From CAMLIZ01 sp036231905 (GTDB lineage: Bacteria; Pseudomonadota; Gammaproteobacteria; Burkholderiales; Burkholderiaceae_C): a stretch of 64,000 bases of DNA. The position numbers and the translations under genes are program-made. Under the pieces are notes generated by a model. That model was given only the letters and a program-made list of their open reading frames with translations. It was not told the DNA's origin and made no database searches. Shown here one piece after another: positions 47,648 through 56,404 of this stretch. The stretch covers positions 124,001 through 188,000 of the forward strand of contig NZ_JAZARE010000001.1 of assembly GCF_036231905.1 (NCBI RefSeq). The letters run 5' to 3'. Position 1 is the stretch's first letter; each line of letters opens with the position of its first letter.

Positions 47648-47674
47648 GTTACAAGTTGAGGAACATCTTGTCAC
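47648..47674. promoter_or_regulatory. Inverted repeat upstream of the PEP-CTERM gene
   Basis: GTTACAAG and CTTGTCAC (arms 7 of 8 complementary) with 11 bases between, about 24 bp upstream of the PEP-CTERM start codon. It could be an activator or repressor site for the exosortase operon, or act on the divergent CorA gene at 47763. Confidence 0.3.
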
Positions 47675-47762
47675 ATGCGCCAGCGAAGGGCCTACCCCTC
47701 ATGCCGGGGGAAGCGGCTGTGAAGATCCCACAATCACCCGATCCAGGGGATGGGGAGTCAGC

Positions 47763-48731
47763 ATGCTGATCAACTGTGTGGCCTACCAGGACGGCACCAA
47801 GCTGGCCGACATCCCGATCGCGGAAGTGAGCGACTACCTGCAGCGGCCCGGCTGTTTCGTCTGGGTGGCCCTGCGCGACGCCACCGACGAAGAGCTGCAC
47901 ACCATGCAGCAGGAGTTCGCCCTGCACGAGCTGGCGGTGGAGGACGCACGCCATGGGCACCAGCGGCCCAAGGTGGAGGAATACGGCGACACCGTGTTTG
48001 CGGTGATGCACACGGTGGAGTTCACTGCCACCGACGCGCTGCGCGCCGGCGAGGTGGCGGTGTTCGCCGGGCCGAATTTCGTGCTTTCGGTGCGCAACAA
48101 CAGCCAGCAAGGTTTCCTGGGTGTGCGCGCGCGGGCCGAGCGTGAGCCGCAGCTGCTGCGCCATGGTGCAGGGTTTGTCTTCTATGCCCTGATGGACGCG
48201 GTGGTGGACCGCTACTTCCCGGTGATCGATGCGCTGGAGAGCGAGCTGGAAGCGATCGAGGGCCGCATCTTCGAGCCGGGCGCCGCACGCGCCAACATCG
48301 AGCAGCTGTACGCGCTAAAGGGCCGCATCATGACCGTCAAGCATGCGGTGGCGCCCCTGATGGAAGCCGCCGGCAAGCTGAGCCTGGGCCGCGTGCCGCG
48401 GGTGTGCGAGACCAGCCGCGACTACTTCCGCGATGTGTATGACCACCTGATCCGCATCAATGCCACGCTGGACACCTTGCGCGACACCATCGGCACCGCC
48501 ATCCAGGTAAACCTGTCGATGGTGACGATCGAGGAGTCCGAGGTCACCAAGCGGCTGGCCGCCTGGGCCGGCATCTTCGCAGTGGCCACCGCGTTCGCCG
48601 GCATCTGGGGCATGAACTTCGAGCACATGCCCGAGCTGAAGTGGCACTTCGGCTACCCGGCCGCGCTCGGTTTGATCGTCACCACCTGCGGGCTGCTGTG
48701 GTGGCGCTTCCGCAAGGCGGGCTGGCTGTAG
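47763..48731 (+). CDS. corA: CorA-family magnesium/cobalt transporter
   Basis: A 322-residue inner-membrane channel. A long cytoplasmic helical domain carries two C-terminal membrane helices; the signature GMN at 283-285 (WGMNFEHMPEL) is intact, followed by the second helix (YPAALGLIVTTCGLLWW). The Glu/His/Pro loop after GMN is the usual periplasmic selectivity loop. It is divergent from the PEP-CTERM gene and followed by 262 bp with no confident gene. Confidence 0.95.
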   Translation: MLINCVAYQDGTKLADIPIAEVSDYLQRPGCFVWVALRDATDEELHTMQQEFALHELAVEDARHGHQRPKVEEYGDTVFAVMHTVEFTATDALRAGEVAVFAGPNFVLSVRNNSQQGFLGVRARAEREPQLLRHGAGFVFYALMDAVVDRYFPVIDALESELEAIEGRIFEPGAARANIEQLYALKGRIMTVKHAVAPLMEAAGKLSLGRVPRVCETSRDYFRDVYDHLIRINATLDTLRDTIGTAIQVNLSMVTIEESEVTKRLAAWAGIFAVATAFAGIWGMNFEHMPELKWHFGYPAALGLIVTTCGLLWWRFRKAGWL

Positions 48732-48993
48732 CACGCTGCCGGCCGCGCCAGTGGCCATGACCTGAGCGCCCGGGGCACGTGAGGTCCGCACGGGTCGCAC
48801 ATGCCGTCCAGCGCCCCTCGCGCACCGCTCACCGGGCAGCGGATGGCAAAGCGCCAACTTGTCACGCGGCGCGCGCCAGGCTCGCTTCAAGGGGTAACCA
48901 AACGAACCGATAGACAGGGAGCTGCCAGCGGCCCCGGGTGCCATGCCCGGCCGCGGCCACCCTGTCATCGAGAGTTCACCGAAGGAGACCCTG

Positions 48994-49182
48994 ATGGAGC
49001 GTTTTGCACGAGCTGCCGCGTTGGCAATGTTGGTCTGCACCCTGGCCGCCTGTGGCGGCAGCCCTGCTCCCCAGGCCGTGGCCGCGCCCGCGGGCGGCGC
49101 CAGCGGGCCGACAGCCCAGACCATCACCGGAGTGAGCACGCCGACCAGCGTATCGGTGGTGACCGCCAAGAACGCCCAGTAA
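48994..49182 (+). CDS. Small lipoprotein, unknown
   Basis: A 62-residue predicted lipoprotein. GGAGA is seven bases before the start. The signal peptide ends in the lipobox LAAC (Cys at about residue 20), leaving a 42-residue mature Ala/Gly/Thr/Ser-rich chain. It is followed 23 bp later by the large secreted protein, so the two probably share a transcript. Confidence 0.75.
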   Translation: MERFARAAALAMLVCTLAACGGSPAPQAVAAPAGGASGPTAQTITGVSTPTSVSVVTAKNAQ

Positions 49183-49205
49183 GCCGACGCCTCCGGAGAA
49201 CGACC

Positions 49206-51467
49206 ATGACGCTTCGCCCCCGCACCCTGGTGGCTGCCCTTGCAGCCGCCCTGCCCGCCCTGGCCCTGGCCGCGCCGGGCAGCAGTTCGCCCTACCGCAC
49301 CGACACCCAGAACAGCCACGTCGAAGACGCGACCTCGCGCGGCGTGGGCCAGGTGAACATGATCACCTGCTTCATCGGCTCCATGCGGCCGGAAGCGCTG
49401 GTGAACCAGCCCAACTACTTCGCGATGGTCGACAAGACCAAGTGCGACCCGGAAAAGAGCGCCGGCAACGACAGCTCGTCCAGCGGCGCGGCGAACGCGC
49501 CCAACTACATGACGGCGACGGTGAACTCCAGCCGCAGCTCCAACAGCGAGCCGATGCGCGTGAAGGTGTGGGCCGATGAGAAGGAACAGGACTTCAGCGC
49601 CACCATCTTCATCAACATCTCGGCCACCGAAGCGCCCACCGCCAACAACCCGTACGGCGTGTTCCGCATGGACTATTGCGGCAAGGGCGACAGCGGCGGC
49701 CCCTGCATGATGAATGGCTACCTCGAGGGCAGCGCCGACGGCATCAGCTATTTCGAGCTCGAAGGCGATGGCGCCGGTGGTGGCGGCGGCAAGGCGCTGC
49801 GGCTCACCACTTCCGGCACCGACAGCGGCGCCGGCATGCTGCAGATGACGGAGCAGGGCCAGCCCCTGGCCTATTCCTTCGCCTACAACGCCAGCTACTT
49901 CCGCCGCTCCGACGGCACGCAGGACCAGTGTTTCTCACGCGATGCGAGCGACCCCGAGACCGGCATGTCGGTGTGGCGCTACGGCCTGTACGACGCCAGC
50001 ACCGGCGAGCGGGTGAACCGCAACTCCGGATTCCCGATCGAGTTCACCGGCGCACAGGGCCAGGTCGAGCGCGGTCAGATCGGCTACTGGGGCCTGAACG
50101 TGCCCCCGGGCGTGAACATCGCCAGCGGCACCACGGTGCAGCGGGTGGAATACGGCGCCGGCCAGCCCACCAAGACCGCCTATGCCCTGCTCAAGGCCGA
50201 TGGCCGGCTGATGAAGTACAGCAAGCAGACCCGCACCCTGGCCGCCACCGACAAGCTGCACTTCCAGACCTGGGTGGGCGACGCCACCAACTTCTACCCC
50301 GGTGCGCAGTCGAACACGCAGTACGAGATGTACTGGGACGACAGCGCCGGCGCCTTCAAGGTCACCGCCACCATGGAGTGCGGCAACGGCCCCTGCCAGA
50401 CGCATGACCTGTCGGCCGAGCAGACGGTGCAGCCCTCGTTCTTTGCGCCCATGGGGGGTGTGCGCGGCTGGTCGCAGACGCTGGGCGGCGAGCTCTTCAT
50501 CCCGCTGGCCGGCGTGACCGGCAGCGTGCAGTCGGCCAACGTCAACGTGATCTACCGCACCCAGGACCTGGTGTACCCGGCCGACATGCCGACCACGCTG
50601 TACTGCCTGCGCGACTGCCCCACCGCAGCCAGCATCGGCGCCTACTTTGCCGACGGCTCGAACGCGCAGTCACCCTTCGTGGCCAATACCTTCAACAACT
50701 GGATGCCCTCGGGCAGCGACGCGGTGGTGAGCTACAGCACCGACACCACCCATGTGCTGCTGAAGGACGGCGCCGGCGCCGCGGTGACCTTCACCAACCG
50801 CGACGCGCTGCAAAGCCGCCCGCAATACCAGCACGGCCTGCGCACCGGGCGCCTGTTCACCGACCTGGCCGGCGCCCAGTGCACCAACGACACCAGCCAT
50901 TACTGCGACTACAAGGTCGAGGAAATGGCCACCTACTACCAGTGGGAAACCGGCCCCAACCAGTGGAACCAGTTCGCCGCGCTGAAGGACGGCAGCGGTG
51001 CCCTGGTGACCTTCGATGCGCCGCTGCAGGTGACCTACAACGTGCCCACCGGCACGGCCTACGGCGCCTATGCCGGCAAGTCCATCGTGCTGCAGTACGG
51101 CGGCTTCGGCGAGCTCTGGGGCATCCCGGGCCACTGCGTCTCGCGCACCACCAACGAACCGGTGAGCTGCGAAGGCCAGGAGTCGCGCTACGTGCCGGCC
51201 TTCGTGATCCCGATGGACGAGGTGCTGGGCCGGGTCAGCCTGGGCGGCACGCCGCTGCTGGCCAAGTGGCTGGACCGCGAGATCCGCTTTGCCCGCAAGG
51301 ACGTGTCGGTGTGTGCCGCGGCGGGTGTCACCCTGCCCAGCGGGCTCACCCTGCCCACGGCCAGCAGCCTGGCGGACCCGTCGGATGCCAACTCGCCGAT
51401 CTACATCGGCGCCCGGCCGGTGGTGACGGACGCGCCGCGGGTGATCCACGGCGACGTGAAGTTCTGA
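49206..51467 (+). CDS. Large secreted protein, unknown function
   Basis: A 753-residue exported protein. The signal peptide (residues 1-22, cleavage near LALAAPGSS) is clear. The mature part is beta-rich and contains about 15 Cys, several in pairs (CGNGPC, CLRDC, CGKGDSGGPC), which points to disulfide bonds outside the cytoplasm. Segments such as WSQTLGGELFIPLAG and QTWVGDATNFYPG suggest a carbohydrate- or surface-binding beta sandwich, but no catalytic motif is visible. Although GDSGGPC occurs (about residue 159), there is no trypsin His/Asp context. The start codon of the next gene overlaps its stop (TGATG). Family not recognised. Confidence 0.75.
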   Translation: MTLRPRTLVAALAAALPALALAAPGSSSPYRTDTQNSHVEDATSRGVGQVNMITCFIGSMRPEALVNQPNYFAMVDKTKCDPEKSAGNDSSSSGAANAPNYMTATVNSSRSSNSEPMRVKVWADEKEQDFSATIFINISATEAPTANNPYGVFRMDYCGKGDSGGPCMMNGYLEGSADGISYFELEGDGAGGGGGKALRLTTSGTDSGAGMLQMTEQGQPLAYSFAYNASYFRRSDGTQDQCFSRDASDPETGMSVWRYGLYDASTGERVNRNSGFPIEFTGAQGQVERGQIGYWGLNVPPGVNIASGTTVQRVEYGAGQPTKTAYALLKADGRLMKYSKQTRTLAATDKLHFQTWVGDATNFYPGAQSNTQYEMYWDDSAGAFKVTATMECGNGPCQTHDLSAEQTVQPSFFAPMGGVRGWSQTLGGELFIPLAGVTGSVQSANVNVIYRTQDLVYPADMPTTLYCLRDCPTAASIGAYFADGSNAQSPFVANTFNNWMPSGSDAVVSYSTDTTHVLLKDGAGAAVTFTNRDALQSRPQYQHGLRTGRLFTDLAGAQCTNDTSHYCDYKVEEMATYYQWETGPNQWNQFAALKDGSGALVTFDAPLQVTYNVPTGTAYGAYAGKSIVLQYGGFGELWGIPGHCVSRTTNEPVSCEGQESRYVPAFVIPMDEVLGRVSLGGTPLLAKWLDREIRFARKDVSVCAAAGVTLPSGLTLPTASSLADPSDANSPIYIGARPVVTDAPRVIHGDVKF

Positions 51468-52267
51468 TGGCCGGCGTTGCGGCGGGCCTGCAGCCCACCG
51501 CGACACCATGGCGGCCGCGCACACGGGTGGGCTGGGGCTTCGCGGCCTCGGCCCTCGCGCATGGGCTGCTGCTGGCCTGGCTGGGCACGCCGTCGCAGCG
51601 GCCGGGCAGCAGCCCGGTGCGGCCGGCCGCCGCCCGACCGCACATCACCTGGCTGGCCCTGGCACCCGCTGCGGCGCCGGCACCGGCGCCCGCCACGTCC
51701 GCCCGGACAGACACCCCGCCCCCGCGAGCCCCGCGGCCGGCGGCGGCGCGCAAGCAGGCCGCCGCGCCCACCGCAGCACCCTCCCCCAAGGCCCTTGCAC
51801 AGGCGGCGGTCGCGGCCCTACCAGCACCTGAGCCAGCCGCGTCGGCGCCGCAGGCCATCGCGGGCGTGGCCTTCGCACCGGCGGCCATCGGCTGGGGTGG
51901 CAGGGCACCACGACCCTGGGCCGCGATGCCGTCGATCCAGCCGCTGCCGCCCAGCGCATCGACCGCGCCGCCGCCGGAGGCGGCGCTGGCCCGGATGCAG
52001 GACGCCGCGCGTGCGCAGATCGCCCTGGCGCTGCAGCAGCAGCTCGGCCGCCTGCCGGCTCCGTCCACCGGCGTGCAAGGCCGCTGTGCACCCCCCGCGT
52101 CCGGCGCCGGCGACCTCGCCTGCGACAGCGACGCGCTGCAGCAGGCGGTCTCTGCGCAGGCCGCGGCACTGGCCGGCCTGCTGCGGGCCTACCGTGGCGC
52201 CGACCCGCGTGTGACCGACGTCGCGCTGGCCTACACCGACGGCCGCTACCAGCTGCAGCTGCGATAG
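51467..52267 (+). CDS. TonB-like proline/alanine-rich membrane protein
   Basis: A 266-residue protein. One membrane helix near the N-terminus (VGWGFAASALAHGLLLAWLG, about 22-41) is followed by a long Pro/Ala-rich linker and a C-terminal helical domain (about 165-266) with a Cys pair (GRCAPPASG, LACDSD). The layout matches TonB/TolA-like spanning proteins, but the TonB C-terminal YP motif is absent. The overlapping TGATG with the secreted protein gene suggests coupled synthesis and a shared role, for example helping the secreted protein cross or dock at the envelope. Function is unknown. Confidence 0.68.
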   Translation: MAGVAAGLQPTATPWRPRTRVGWGFAASALAHGLLLAWLGTPSQRPGSSPVRPAAARPHITWLALAPAAAPAPAPATSARTDTPPPRAPRPAAARKQAAAPTAAPSPKALAQAAVAALPAPEPAASAPQAIAGVAFAPAAIGWGGRAPRPWAAMPSIQPLPPSASTAPPPEAALARMQDAARAQIALALQQQLGRLPAPSTGVQGRCAPPASGAGDLACDSDALQQAVSAQAAALAGLLRAYRGADPRVTDVALAYTDGRYQLQLR

Positions 52268-52350
52268 CACGGGCCGCCGCATGCGGCGCACGCGCCGGCC
52301 CGCGCGCCCGGTAAAGTGCCGGCACCATCACACAGCGAAGTTGAACCCCC

Positions 52351-52761
52351 ATGAACAGCAAACCGGTGTTGACCGCGGACGAAGTGGCGCAGATGCTCGC
52401 CGCCGCCCGCCAGGAAGCCCAGGCCAACGCCTGGGCCGTGACCATCGCGGTGGTGGACGATGGCGGCCACCTGCTGGGCTTGCAGCGCCTGGATGGCGCC
52501 TCGCCGGCCAGCGCGGCCATCGCCACCGACAAGGCGCGCACCGCGGCGCTCGGCCGGCGCGAATCCAAGGCCTATGAAGACATGATCAACAACGGCCGCA
52601 CGGCGTTCCTGTCGGCTCCGCTGCACGGCATGCTGGAAGGCGGCGTGCCGGTGGTGTGCGAAGGGCAGGTGGTGGGCGCGGTGGGCGTGTCGGGTGTCAA
52701 GTCCGAGCAGGATGCCCAGGTCGCCAAGGCGGCCGTGCGCACCGTGGCCGCGGGGCAGTGA
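52351..52761 (+). CDS. GlcG/HbpS-family small protein
   Basis: A 136-residue protein of full GlcG length. Pattern: LTADEVAQMLAAARQEAQ...WAVTIAVVDDGGHLLGLQRLDGASPASAAIATDKARTA, then GGVPVVCEGQVVGAVGVSGVKSEQDAQVAKAA. Members bind heme (HbpS) or cobalamin (PduO C-terminal domain) and are often fused or co-encoded with oxidoreductases. No signal peptide, so it is cytosolic here. Its gene is 83 bp downstream of the TonB-like gene and 7 bp upstream of a coiled-coil membrane protein gene. Confidence 0.9.
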   Translation: MNSKPVLTADEVAQMLAAARQEAQANAWAVTIAVVDDGGHLLGLQRLDGASPASAAIATDKARTAALGRRESKAYEDMINNGRTAFLSAPLHGMLEGGVPVVCEGQVVGAVGVSGVKSEQDAQVAKAAVRTVAAGQ

Positions 52762-52768
52762 GGACGGC

Positions 52769-53236
52769 ATGGACAGCACTGCATCGCACGCGGCCCACCC
52801 CGCAGCGCACACGGCGCGGATCGTCTGGCGGGTGGCGATGCTGGCCGCCGTGCTGTGGGTGGGCTGGGAACTGAACGCCCTGCGCGGCGAACTGAACGCT
52901 CCGCAGCCCTCGTCCATCGGCCTGGCCCAGCAGGTGGCCGACGTGAAGACCGAGCTCGACGAAGTGGCCGACGCGGTGGCCGACTTGCAGGACGCGGTGG
53001 ACCGGGTGGAAGCGGCGCTCGTCGAGGATGCCGAAGCCGACCCCGCGGTGCGGCGCGAGGCTGCGCTGCAGCAGCGCGTGCTGCAGCCGGCTCGGCGGCA
53101 CGCCGGCGCGGCCGCGCCGTCGGCCACGCGGGTGGTGCATCAGCCGGCGAACACCGCGTCCAGCTCGGCGATCCAGCGGCGCTTGTCCGCCTCACCGGCA
53201 AAGCTGGCCTCGAAGCTGTTGCGCGCCAGCACGTAG
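52769..53236 (+). CDS. Small membrane protein with coiled coil, unknown
   Basis: A 155-residue protein. GAGGA lies just before the start. A membrane helix (about residues 18-35, VWRVAMLAAVLWVGWELN) is followed by a heptad-rich helix (VADVKTELDEVADAVADLQDAVDRVEAAL, about 55-85) and a basic, Ala/Ser-rich tail. The last 97 bases overlap the 3' end of the deaminase gene on the other strand, which may have shaped the tail. Function unknown. Confidence 0.6.
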   Translation: MDSTASHAAHPAAHTARIVWRVAMLAAVLWVGWELNALRGELNAPQPSSIGLAQQVADVKTELDEVADAVADLQDAVDRVEAALVEDAEADPAVRREAALQQRVLQPARRHAGAAAPSATRVVHQPANTASSSAIQRRLSASPAKLASKLLRAST

Positions 53237-54180
53237 GCGTCGCGCGCGGTGAGCGCCGGCACGGCCTCGAAGGTCTCCAGGTAGTTCTGGTTCACGTAGC
53301 CGCCGAAGTAGGCCGGGTCGTCCGAATTGACCGTGGCCTTCAGGCCCGCGTCCAGCAGCGCCTTGAGGTTGTGCTGCGCCAGGGTGCCGAACACGCACAG
53401 CTTCACGTTGGACAGCGGGCACACGGTGAGCGGAACCTGCTCGCGCACCAGGCGCTGCACCAGCGCCGGGTCTTCCACGCAGCGCACGCCGTGGTCGATG
53501 CGCTCGACCTTCAGCACGTCCAGCGCTGCAGCGATATAGGCCGGCGGGCCCTCCTCGCCCGCGTGGGCCACCAGGTGCAAACCGAGCTCCCGGCAGCGGG
53601 CGAACACCCGCGCAAACTTTTCGGGCGGGTTGCCCCGCTCGCCGCTGTCCAGGCCCACGCCGACGATGCGGTCGCGGTAGGGCAGCGCCTGCTCCAGTGT
53701 CGCAAATGCCGCCTCCTCGCTCAGGTGGCGCAGGAAGCACATGATGAGCGCGGCGCTCACGCCGAGTTCGTCGCGCGCGCGCTGCACCGCACGGGTGAGA
53801 CCGTCGATCACGGTGCCGAAGGGCACGCCGCGGTCGGTGTGCGTCTGCGGGTCGAAAAAGAGCTCCGCATGGCGCACGTTCTCGGCCGCCGCCTTGGCGA
53901 AGTAGGCCATCGCCATGTCCTCGAAGTCCTGCGGCTTCAGCAACACCGAGGCGCCGGCGTAGTAGATGTCGAGAAAGCTCTGCAGGTCGGTGAAGGCATA
54001 GGCCGCGCGCAACGCCTCCACACTGGGATACGCGAGTGCCACGCGGTTGCGTGCGCTCAACGCAAAGATGAGTTCCGGCTCCAGCGAGCCCTCGATGTGC
54101 AAGTGCAGTTCGGCCTTGGGCATGCGGCGCAGCAGCTCGGGCAGGCGCTCGCGTGGGATGGCGTCGAAATCGTTGGTCAT
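53140..54180 (-). CDS. Adenine/adenosine deaminase (PA0148-like)
   Basis: A 346-residue cytosolic metalloenzyme of the adenosine deaminase fold. The zinc ligands are His26 and His28 (HLHIEG), His206 in HAGEEG, and Asp287 (NSDDPAYF); Glu209 and His230 (IDHGVR) complete the active site. The FFDPQTHTDRG and NSDDPAYFGGY signatures match the Pseudomonas PA0148 group, which acts on adenine rather than adenosine; the substrate is therefore likely adenine, giving hypoxanthine, but this is inferred from subfamily. It is the last gene of the purine importer cluster. The 3' end overlaps a small antisense gene. Confidence 0.9.
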   Translation of the reverse strand: MTNDFDAIPRERLPELLRRMPKAELHLHIEGSLEPELIFALSARNRVALAYPSVEALRAAYAFTDLQSFLDIYYAGASVLLKPQDFEDMAMAYFAKAAAENVRHAELFFDPQTHTDRGVPFGTVIDGLTRAVQRARDELGVSAALIMCFLRHLSEEAAFATLEQALPYRDRIVGVGLDSGERGNPPEKFARVFARCRELGLHLVAHAGEEGPPAYIAAALDVLKVERIDHGVRCVEDPALVQRLVREQVPLTVCPLSNVKLCVFGTLAQHNLKALLDAGLKATVNSDDPAYFGGYVNQNYLETFEAVPALTARDAYVLARNSFEASFAGEADKRRWIAELDAVFAG

Positions 54181-54200
54181 GGCTTGCCTTGAAAGGACAA

Positions 54201-54226
54201 AGGCCGCTCGTTGCAGCGAGCGGCCT
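54201..54226 (-). terminator. Terminator hairpin between the BMP lipoprotein and deaminase genes
   Basis: A perfect 10-bp stem (AGGCCGCTCG / CGAGCGGCCT) with a six-base loop; on the minus strand it is followed by TTTGTCCTTT. It lies between the BMP gene (ends 54250) and the deaminase start (54180), so it may attenuate transcription into the deaminase gene. Confidence 0.65.
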
Positions 54227-54249
54227 CGGGTACTGCTAGCGCATCACGC

Positions 54250-55428
54250 TCACTTGCCGGTCGGCACTTTCGCGTCCACGCCCTTCACGAAGAAGTTGAT
54301 GCCGTGCAGGAACTTGTCGTCGGCGACTTCGTCCTTCTTCAGCATCTCCTTGCCATCGTTGGTGACGATCGGGCCCTTCCAGATGGCGAAGCTGCCGTCC
54401 TTCAGGCCGGCCTTCACCTTCTCCAGCGCCTCCTTGGCATCGGCAGGCACCTTGTCGGACAGCTCCACCAGGTCGATGGCGCCTTCCTTCACGCCCCACC
54501 AGGTGTTGTCGCCGGCCTTCCAGGTGCCGTCCAGCGCCTCTTTCACGGCCTTCTTGTAGTAGGGCTCCCAGTTGATGATGGCCGAGCCGAGGTGGGCGTT
54601 GCGGCCGAACTTGCCCATCGGCGAATCCCAGCCGAAGCCGTACTTGCCGGCTTTTTCGGCCGTCTGCAGCACGGCCGACGAATCGGTGTTCTGCATCAGC
54701 ACGTCCACGCCCTGGTTGATCAGGCTCTGCGCGGCTTCGCCTTCCTTGGGCGGGTCGAACCACTTGTTCACCCACACCACCTTGGTCTTCACCTTCGGGT
54801 TCACGCTCTGCGCGCCCAGGGTGTAGGCGTTGATGTTGCGGATCACCTCGGGGATGGGAATGGAGCCCACCACGCCCAGCACATTGGTCTTGGTCATCTT
54901 GCCGGCGATCACGCCGGCCATGTAGGCGCCTTCATAGGTGCGTGAGTCGTAGGTGCGCATGTTCTCGGCACCCTTGTAGCCGGTGGCATGCTCGAACTTC
55001 ACGTCCTTGCTGTCGGCGGCCACCTTGAGCATGGACTCCATGTAGCCGAAGGTGGTGCCGAAGATCAGCTTGTTGCCCTGGCCCACGAAGTCGCGGAACA
55101 CACGTTCGGCATCGGCCGCTTCGGGCACGTTCTCGGCAAAGGTGGTCTCGACGCGGTCGCCGAATTCCGCTTCCACCGCCTTGCGTGCCTTGTCGTGCGC
55201 AAAGGTCCAGCCGGCGTCGCCCACCGGGCCCACGTAGGCGAAGGCGATCTTCAGCTTGGCCGTGGCGGGGGCCGAAGCCGGCGCCGCTGGGGCGCTGGCG
55301 GCGGCGGATGCAGCCGGCGCGGCGGGCGCTGCTTCCTCCTTCTTGCCACAGCCCACGAGGGCGGCGGTGGCGGCCAGCGAGCTCCAGCCGGCCCACTTGA
55401 TCAGCGAGCGCTTCGAGATGGGAATCAT
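54250..55428 (-). CDS. BMP-family nucleoside-binding lipoprotein
   Basis: A 392-residue lipoprotein. The signal ends in the lipobox LVGC (Cys at about 27), then an Ala/Pro linker. The Bmp/PnrA body has KIAFAYVGPVGDAGWTFAHDKAR, IFGTTFGYMESMLKVAADS, SIPIPEVIRNINAYTLGAQ and WVNKWFDPPKEGEAAQSLI. This is the periplasmic receptor for purine nucleosides or bases of the permease/ATPase set directly upstream (55481-59053). It is 52 bp downstream of the permease gene. A paralog without lipobox is at 43495. Confidence 0.93.
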   Translation of the reverse strand: MIPISKRSLIKWAGWSSLAATAALVGCGKKEEAAPAAPAASAAASAPAAPASAPATAKLKIAFAYVGPVGDAGWTFAHDKARKAVEAEFGDRVETTFAENVPEAADAERVFRDFVGQGNKLIFGTTFGYMESMLKVAADSKDVKFEHATGYKGAENMRTYDSRTYEGAYMAGVIAGKMTKTNVLGVVGSIPIPEVIRNINAYTLGAQSVNPKVKTKVVWVNKWFDPPKEGEAAQSLINQGVDVLMQNTDSSAVLQTAEKAGKYGFGWDSPMGKFGRNAHLGSAIINWEPYYKKAVKEALDGTWKAGDNTWWGVKEGAIDLVELSDKVPADAKEALEKVKAGLKDGSFAIWKGPIVTNDGKEMLKKDEVADDKFLHGINFFVKGVDAKVPTGK

Positions 55429-55480
55429 GCGGTCTCTCTCCGTCGGGTGTGAAGATATGAAGGGCGGATTATCCGGGCGC

Positions 55481-56404
55481 TCACGAGCCCGGAAAAAAGG
55501 GTTTGCCCAGCGACGCCGGCATGTTGATCTTGATCCACGCCGGGTTGCGGGAGATCAGCACCAGCACCACGATGGTGGCGAGGTAGGGCAGCATGGTGAG
55601 GAACTGGCTCGCGATCTCCACGCCCTGGCCCTGCAGCTGGAACTGCAGCATGGTCACGCCGCCAAAGAGGTAGGCCCCCAGCAGCACACGCGCCGGCCGC
55701 CAGGTGGCGAAGGTGGTGAGCGCCAGCGCGATCCAGCCCTTGCCGGCCACCATGCCCTCCACCCACAGCGGGGTGTAGATCACCGACAGGTAGGCCCCAC
55801 CCACGCCGCACAGCGCACCGCCGGCCACCACGGCCAGCAAGCGGATGCGCCGCACCGGGTAGCCTAGCGCATGCGCCGACTCGGGCGACTCGCCCACCGC
55901 GCGCAGCACCAGCCCGGCGCGCGAGCGGTAGAGGAACCACGCCAGCGCCACCGTGAGCGCGATCGCGATGTAGACCATCGGATGGTGGCGGAACAGCGCC
56001 GGCCCGATGAAGGGAATGTCCGCCAGCCCGGGGATGGCGAAGTGCGGGCGGTCGGCCAGTTTCTCCTGCGTGTAGGGCAGGCCGACGAAGGCGGAGAAGC
56101 CGCTGCCGAAGAGGCTCAAGGCCAGGCCGCTGGCGTACTGGTTGGTGTTGAGCCAGATCACCAGCAGCCCGAACACCGCGGCCATCGCAGCCCCGGCCAC
56201 CGCACCGGCACCGAAGGCCAGCCAGTCGTTGCCGGTGTGCACCGAGGTGGCGAAGCCGGCGACGGCGGCCACCAGCATCATGCCCTCGGCCCCCAGGTTG
56301 ACGATGCCGGCCCGTTCGTTGATCAGCAGCCCCAGCCCGGCCAGTGCGAGCACCGTGCCGGCGTTCAGGGTGGCCGCGAGCAGCAGCGAGAGGGTCTCGT
56401 CCAT
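55481..56404 (-). CDS. ABC permease, second subunit of the purine importer
   Basis: A 307-residue inner-membrane permease (BPD_transp_2 fold, branched-chain/nucleoside type) with about eight to nine hydrophobic helices. The coupling motif is near RAVGESPESAHALGYPVRRIRLLAV (EAA-like loop). It overlaps the other permease gene by one base (TGATG). With the ATPase at 57506, permease at 56404 and lipoprotein at 54250, it forms an RfuABCD/BmpDEFG-type nucleoside ABC importer. Confidence 0.92.
   Translation of the reverse strand: MDETLSLLLAATLNAGTVLALAGLGLLINERAGIVNLGAEGMMLVAAVAGFATSVHTGNDWLAFGAGAVAGAAMAAVFGLLVIWLNTNQYASGLALSLFGSGFSAFVGLPYTQEKLADRPHFAIPGLADIPFIGPALFRHHPMVYIAIALTVALAWFLYRSRAGLVLRAVGESPESAHALGYPVRRIRLLAVVAGGALCGVGGAYLSVIYTPLWVEGMVAGKGWIALALTTFATWRPARVLLGAYLFGGVTMLQFQLQGQGVEIASQFLTMLPYLATIVVLVLISRNPAWIKINMPASLGKPFFPGS

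Noticed and set aside
48732..48993. Possible gene or RNA in the 262-bp gap after corA
   Set aside because: Short frames here lack ribosome binding sites and conserved-looking sequence, and no stable RNA structure is evident.
49660..49710. Trypsin active site GDSGGP in the large secreted protein
   Set aside because: The motif is within a Cys-paired loop and no matching TAAHC-like His or Asp motif exists in the protein, so it is most likely chance.
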